Notes under the pieces: model-generated
The model's input: only the letters and a program-made list of their open reading frames with translations
The model's database searches: none
What the model was told of the DNA's origin: nothing
Part shown: positions 55,970-56,915 of the stretch, in pieces
Layout: the number at the start of each line of letters is the position of its first letter
How positions within the stretch are numbered: the first letter of the stretch is position 1
Assembly (NCBI GenBank): GCA_902614225.1
Contig: CACMKJ010000003.1
Coordinates: 1-56,915 of the forward strand
Reading direction: 5' to 3'
Length of the DNA: 56,915 bases
DNA from: Rhodospirillaceae bacterium
GTDB lineage: Bacteria; Pseudomonadota; Alphaproteobacteria; TMED109
Translations under genes and position numbers: made by a program

Positions 55970-56568
55970 AATACTTACTCATATTGCTATTCCTTTTTTC
56001 TTTTTCCTCTGCTTGGGCTTTGCCTGAGTGTAAAGGTTCTCCACATAAAGGAGATGACTTAAGTATAATAGAACATTGGGATAACTGTGAGGGGACTCAT
56101 ACTTTTAATGCTGGAGATAAATACGTAGGAGAGTTTAAATATGGACTACCTGATGGACAAGGAACTTATTATTTTTTAGCTGACAATGAATTTAAGGGAG
56201 ATAAATACGCAGGAGAATTTAAAGATGGTAAACAGAATGGACAGGGAACTTATACTCATACTAGTGGAAATAAATACGTAGGGGAATATAAAGATGGTAA
56301 AAAGAATGGACAAGGAACTTATACTTGGGCTGATGGAGCTAAATACATAGGAGAATTTAAAGATAGTAAAAAGCATGGTCAAGGAACTTTTACTTTTCCA
56401 GATGGAAGAATACAAGAAGGTCAATGGAGAAATGGTAAGTATATAGGTAAAAAAGAATATGAAGACGAAGTTATCAAGTTAGAGGAAGTAGAAGAGTTAT
56501 ATAAAAATAAAATTATTACTGACGAAGAAAGACAGAAGATGAGAAATAAAATACTGGGTATAGATTAA
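55966..56568 (+). CDS. Secreted MORN-repeat protein
   Basis: A 200-aa protein with signal peptide MKYLLILLFLFSFSSAWA and about four or five MORN repeats between residues 45 and 155. Each is about 23 residues with a YVGEFKDGKKNGQGTYTW-type pattern. Two Cys near the mature N-terminus (PECKGS, DNCEGTH) may pair. The C-terminal segment VEELYKNKIITDEERQKMRN matches the SHOCT pattern. MORN repeats form extended beta-hairpin sheets used for binding; the ligand is unknown. The near-identical DNA repeats make this gene prone to copy-number change. Confidence 0.82.
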   Translation: MKYLLILLFLFSFSSAWALPECKGSPHKGDDLSIIEHWDNCEGTHTFNAGDKYVGEFKYGLPDGQGTYYFLADNEFKGDKYAGEFKDGKQNGQGTYTHTSGNKYVGEYKDGKKNGQGTYTWADGAKYIGEFKDSKKHGQGTFTFPDGRIQEGQWRNGKYIGKKEYEDEVIKLEEVEELYKNKIITDEERQKMRNKILGID

Positions 56569-56591
56569 TGCCAACACCAATTAAAGTAATA

Positions 56592-56876
56592 TTAACCTAT
56601 CCAACATCTTAATATCTTCAGAGAAGTGGCTCCTACCTCTCCATACTCACTATCATATATTTCCTGTGGCACGTTAAACAGCTTTTCTATCTCACCTAGT
56701 TTATGTATAGCTTTAACATAATCTACTGCGTCTGCTTCATTATAAACACTACAATTTCTCTCTCCATTAAAGTAAGACAAGCCATTATCTACTTTGATTG
56801 TATCTTCAATTTCTTTGTTAAAGGTATGAAAGAATAGTTTATACTTAACCACATACTGCATATTATTAATACGCAA
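56592..56876 (-). CDS. Hypothetical protein, 94 aa
   Basis: A small minus-strand protein with no signal peptide or membrane segment, starting MRINNMQYVVKYKLFFHTFN, containing CSVYNEADAVDYVKAIHKLG and ending LRCWIG. Not recognised. It is convergent with the MORN gene and divergent from a possible gene that begins at the right edge. Base composition is typical of the element. The open frame and alternation of strands and helices suggest a real small protein. Confidence 0.5.
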   Translation of the reverse strand: MRINNMQYVVKYKLFFHTFNKEIEDTIKVDNGLSYFNGERNCSVYNEADAVDYVKAIHKLGEIEKLFNVPQEIYDSEYGEVGATSLKILRCWIG

Positions 56877-56895
56877 ACAAAAAAGGAAAGATGAT

Positions 56896-56915
56896 ATGAG
56901 TTTATTTGAGATTTT
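56896..56915 (+). CDS. Possible gene start at the right edge (partial)
   Basis: An ATG followed by six open codons (MSLFEI) runs off the window. AAGGAAAG lies about eight bases upstream and would be a good ribosome-binding site. Divergent from the 94-aa gene. Nothing more can be said from 20 bases. Confidence 0.3.

Larger units (their letters stand above)
51063..56915. mobile_element. Integrative element in tRNA-Thr (left part; right end outside window)
   Basis: The element begins at the broken tRNA-Thr, followed by integrase arm-type repeats and a tyrosine recombinase. Cargo genes follow, mostly on the plus strand, and no core genes are seen again before the window ends. There is no capsid, portal, terminase, conjugation or replication gene in the visible 5.8 kb. 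It may be a genomic island or phage satellite, with its type left open. Internal direct repeats and duplicated gene starts show local rearrangement. Confidence 0.72.

Noticed and set aside
56176-56424. Minus-strand 82-codon frame opposite the MORN gene
   Set aside because: It is only the reverse complement of the repetitive MORN coding sequence and gives a Ser/Ile/Phe-rich repeat with no gene signals.
56090-56430. Repeated DNA units that could be taken for a CRISPR array
   Set aside because: The repeats are in-frame MORN coding units of about 69 bases without constant spacers, and no cas genes are present anywhere in the window.

Overview
The window is very AT-rich and comes from a streamlined alphaproteobacterium. 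A marine SAR11/HIMB59-like lineage is my best guess, based on the short intergenic spaces, A/T-biased codons, lysine/asparagine/isoleucine-rich accessory proteins and the sequences of the ribosomal proteins and EF-Tu. No rRNA gene is present, so this placement is an inference. Nearly all genes up to 47.3 kb are read from the minus strand.

Region 1 (1-17.65 kb) is core gene-expression machinery, listed here in transcription order (right to left): tRNA-Gly, tRNA-Trp, secE, nusG, rplK, rplA, rplJ, rplL, rpoB, rpoC, rpsL, rpsG, fusA, tuf, rpsJ, rplC and the start of rplD, which runs off the window. Many genes overlap by 1-4 bases. Visible control points are a hairpin between rplL and rpoB, a strong promoter before rpsL and a promoter very close to the secE start codon.

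Region 2 (17.98-47.31 kb) is a surface-polysaccharide (O-antigen/capsule type) island of about 22 genes, all on the minus strand except one glycosyltransferase. It is unusually rich in sugar-decorating enzymes. There are two separate acetamidino-type cassettes (a WbpG/PseA-like ATP-pyrophosphatase with HisH-like and HisF-like partners), an asparagine-synthase-like protein, a NodU/CmcH-type carbamoyltransferase, a NeuD/PglD-like acyltransferase, several methyltransferases, an Fe/2-oxoglutarate oxygenase and a radical SAM/SPASM protein. It also holds a compact acyl-carrier module made of a MaoC-SDR-ACP fusion and an AAC(3)-FkbH fusion. Nucleotide-sugar enzymes, one ABC half-transporter flippase and a KpsS-like protein complete it. 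I see no Wzy, Wzz, Wzx or initiating transferase, so the island must work with genes elsewhere.

Region 3 (47.4-48.8 kb) is a decayed zone beside tRNA-Tyr. It contains a small secreted-protein gene, a fragment of gatB, and short tandem repeats that resemble integrase arm sites. tRNA-Tyr and tRNA-Gly are neighbours in many proteobacteria (for example tyrU-glyT before tufB-secE-nusG in E. coli). The polysaccharide island therefore appears to have been inserted between them.

Region 4 (48.8-51.0 kb) returns to core genes: tRNA-Tyr, a CysQ/inositol-monophosphatase-family phosphatase and the 23S rRNA methyltransferase rlmB.

Region 5 (51.06 kb to the end) is the left part of an integrative element. 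It starts in a tRNA-Thr gene whose 3' half is missing, followed by integrase arm-type repeats and a 543-aa tyrosine recombinase. Its cargo is small unknown proteins, a lipoprotein serine protease, a three-helix membrane protein and a secreted MORN-repeat protein. The right end is outside the window.
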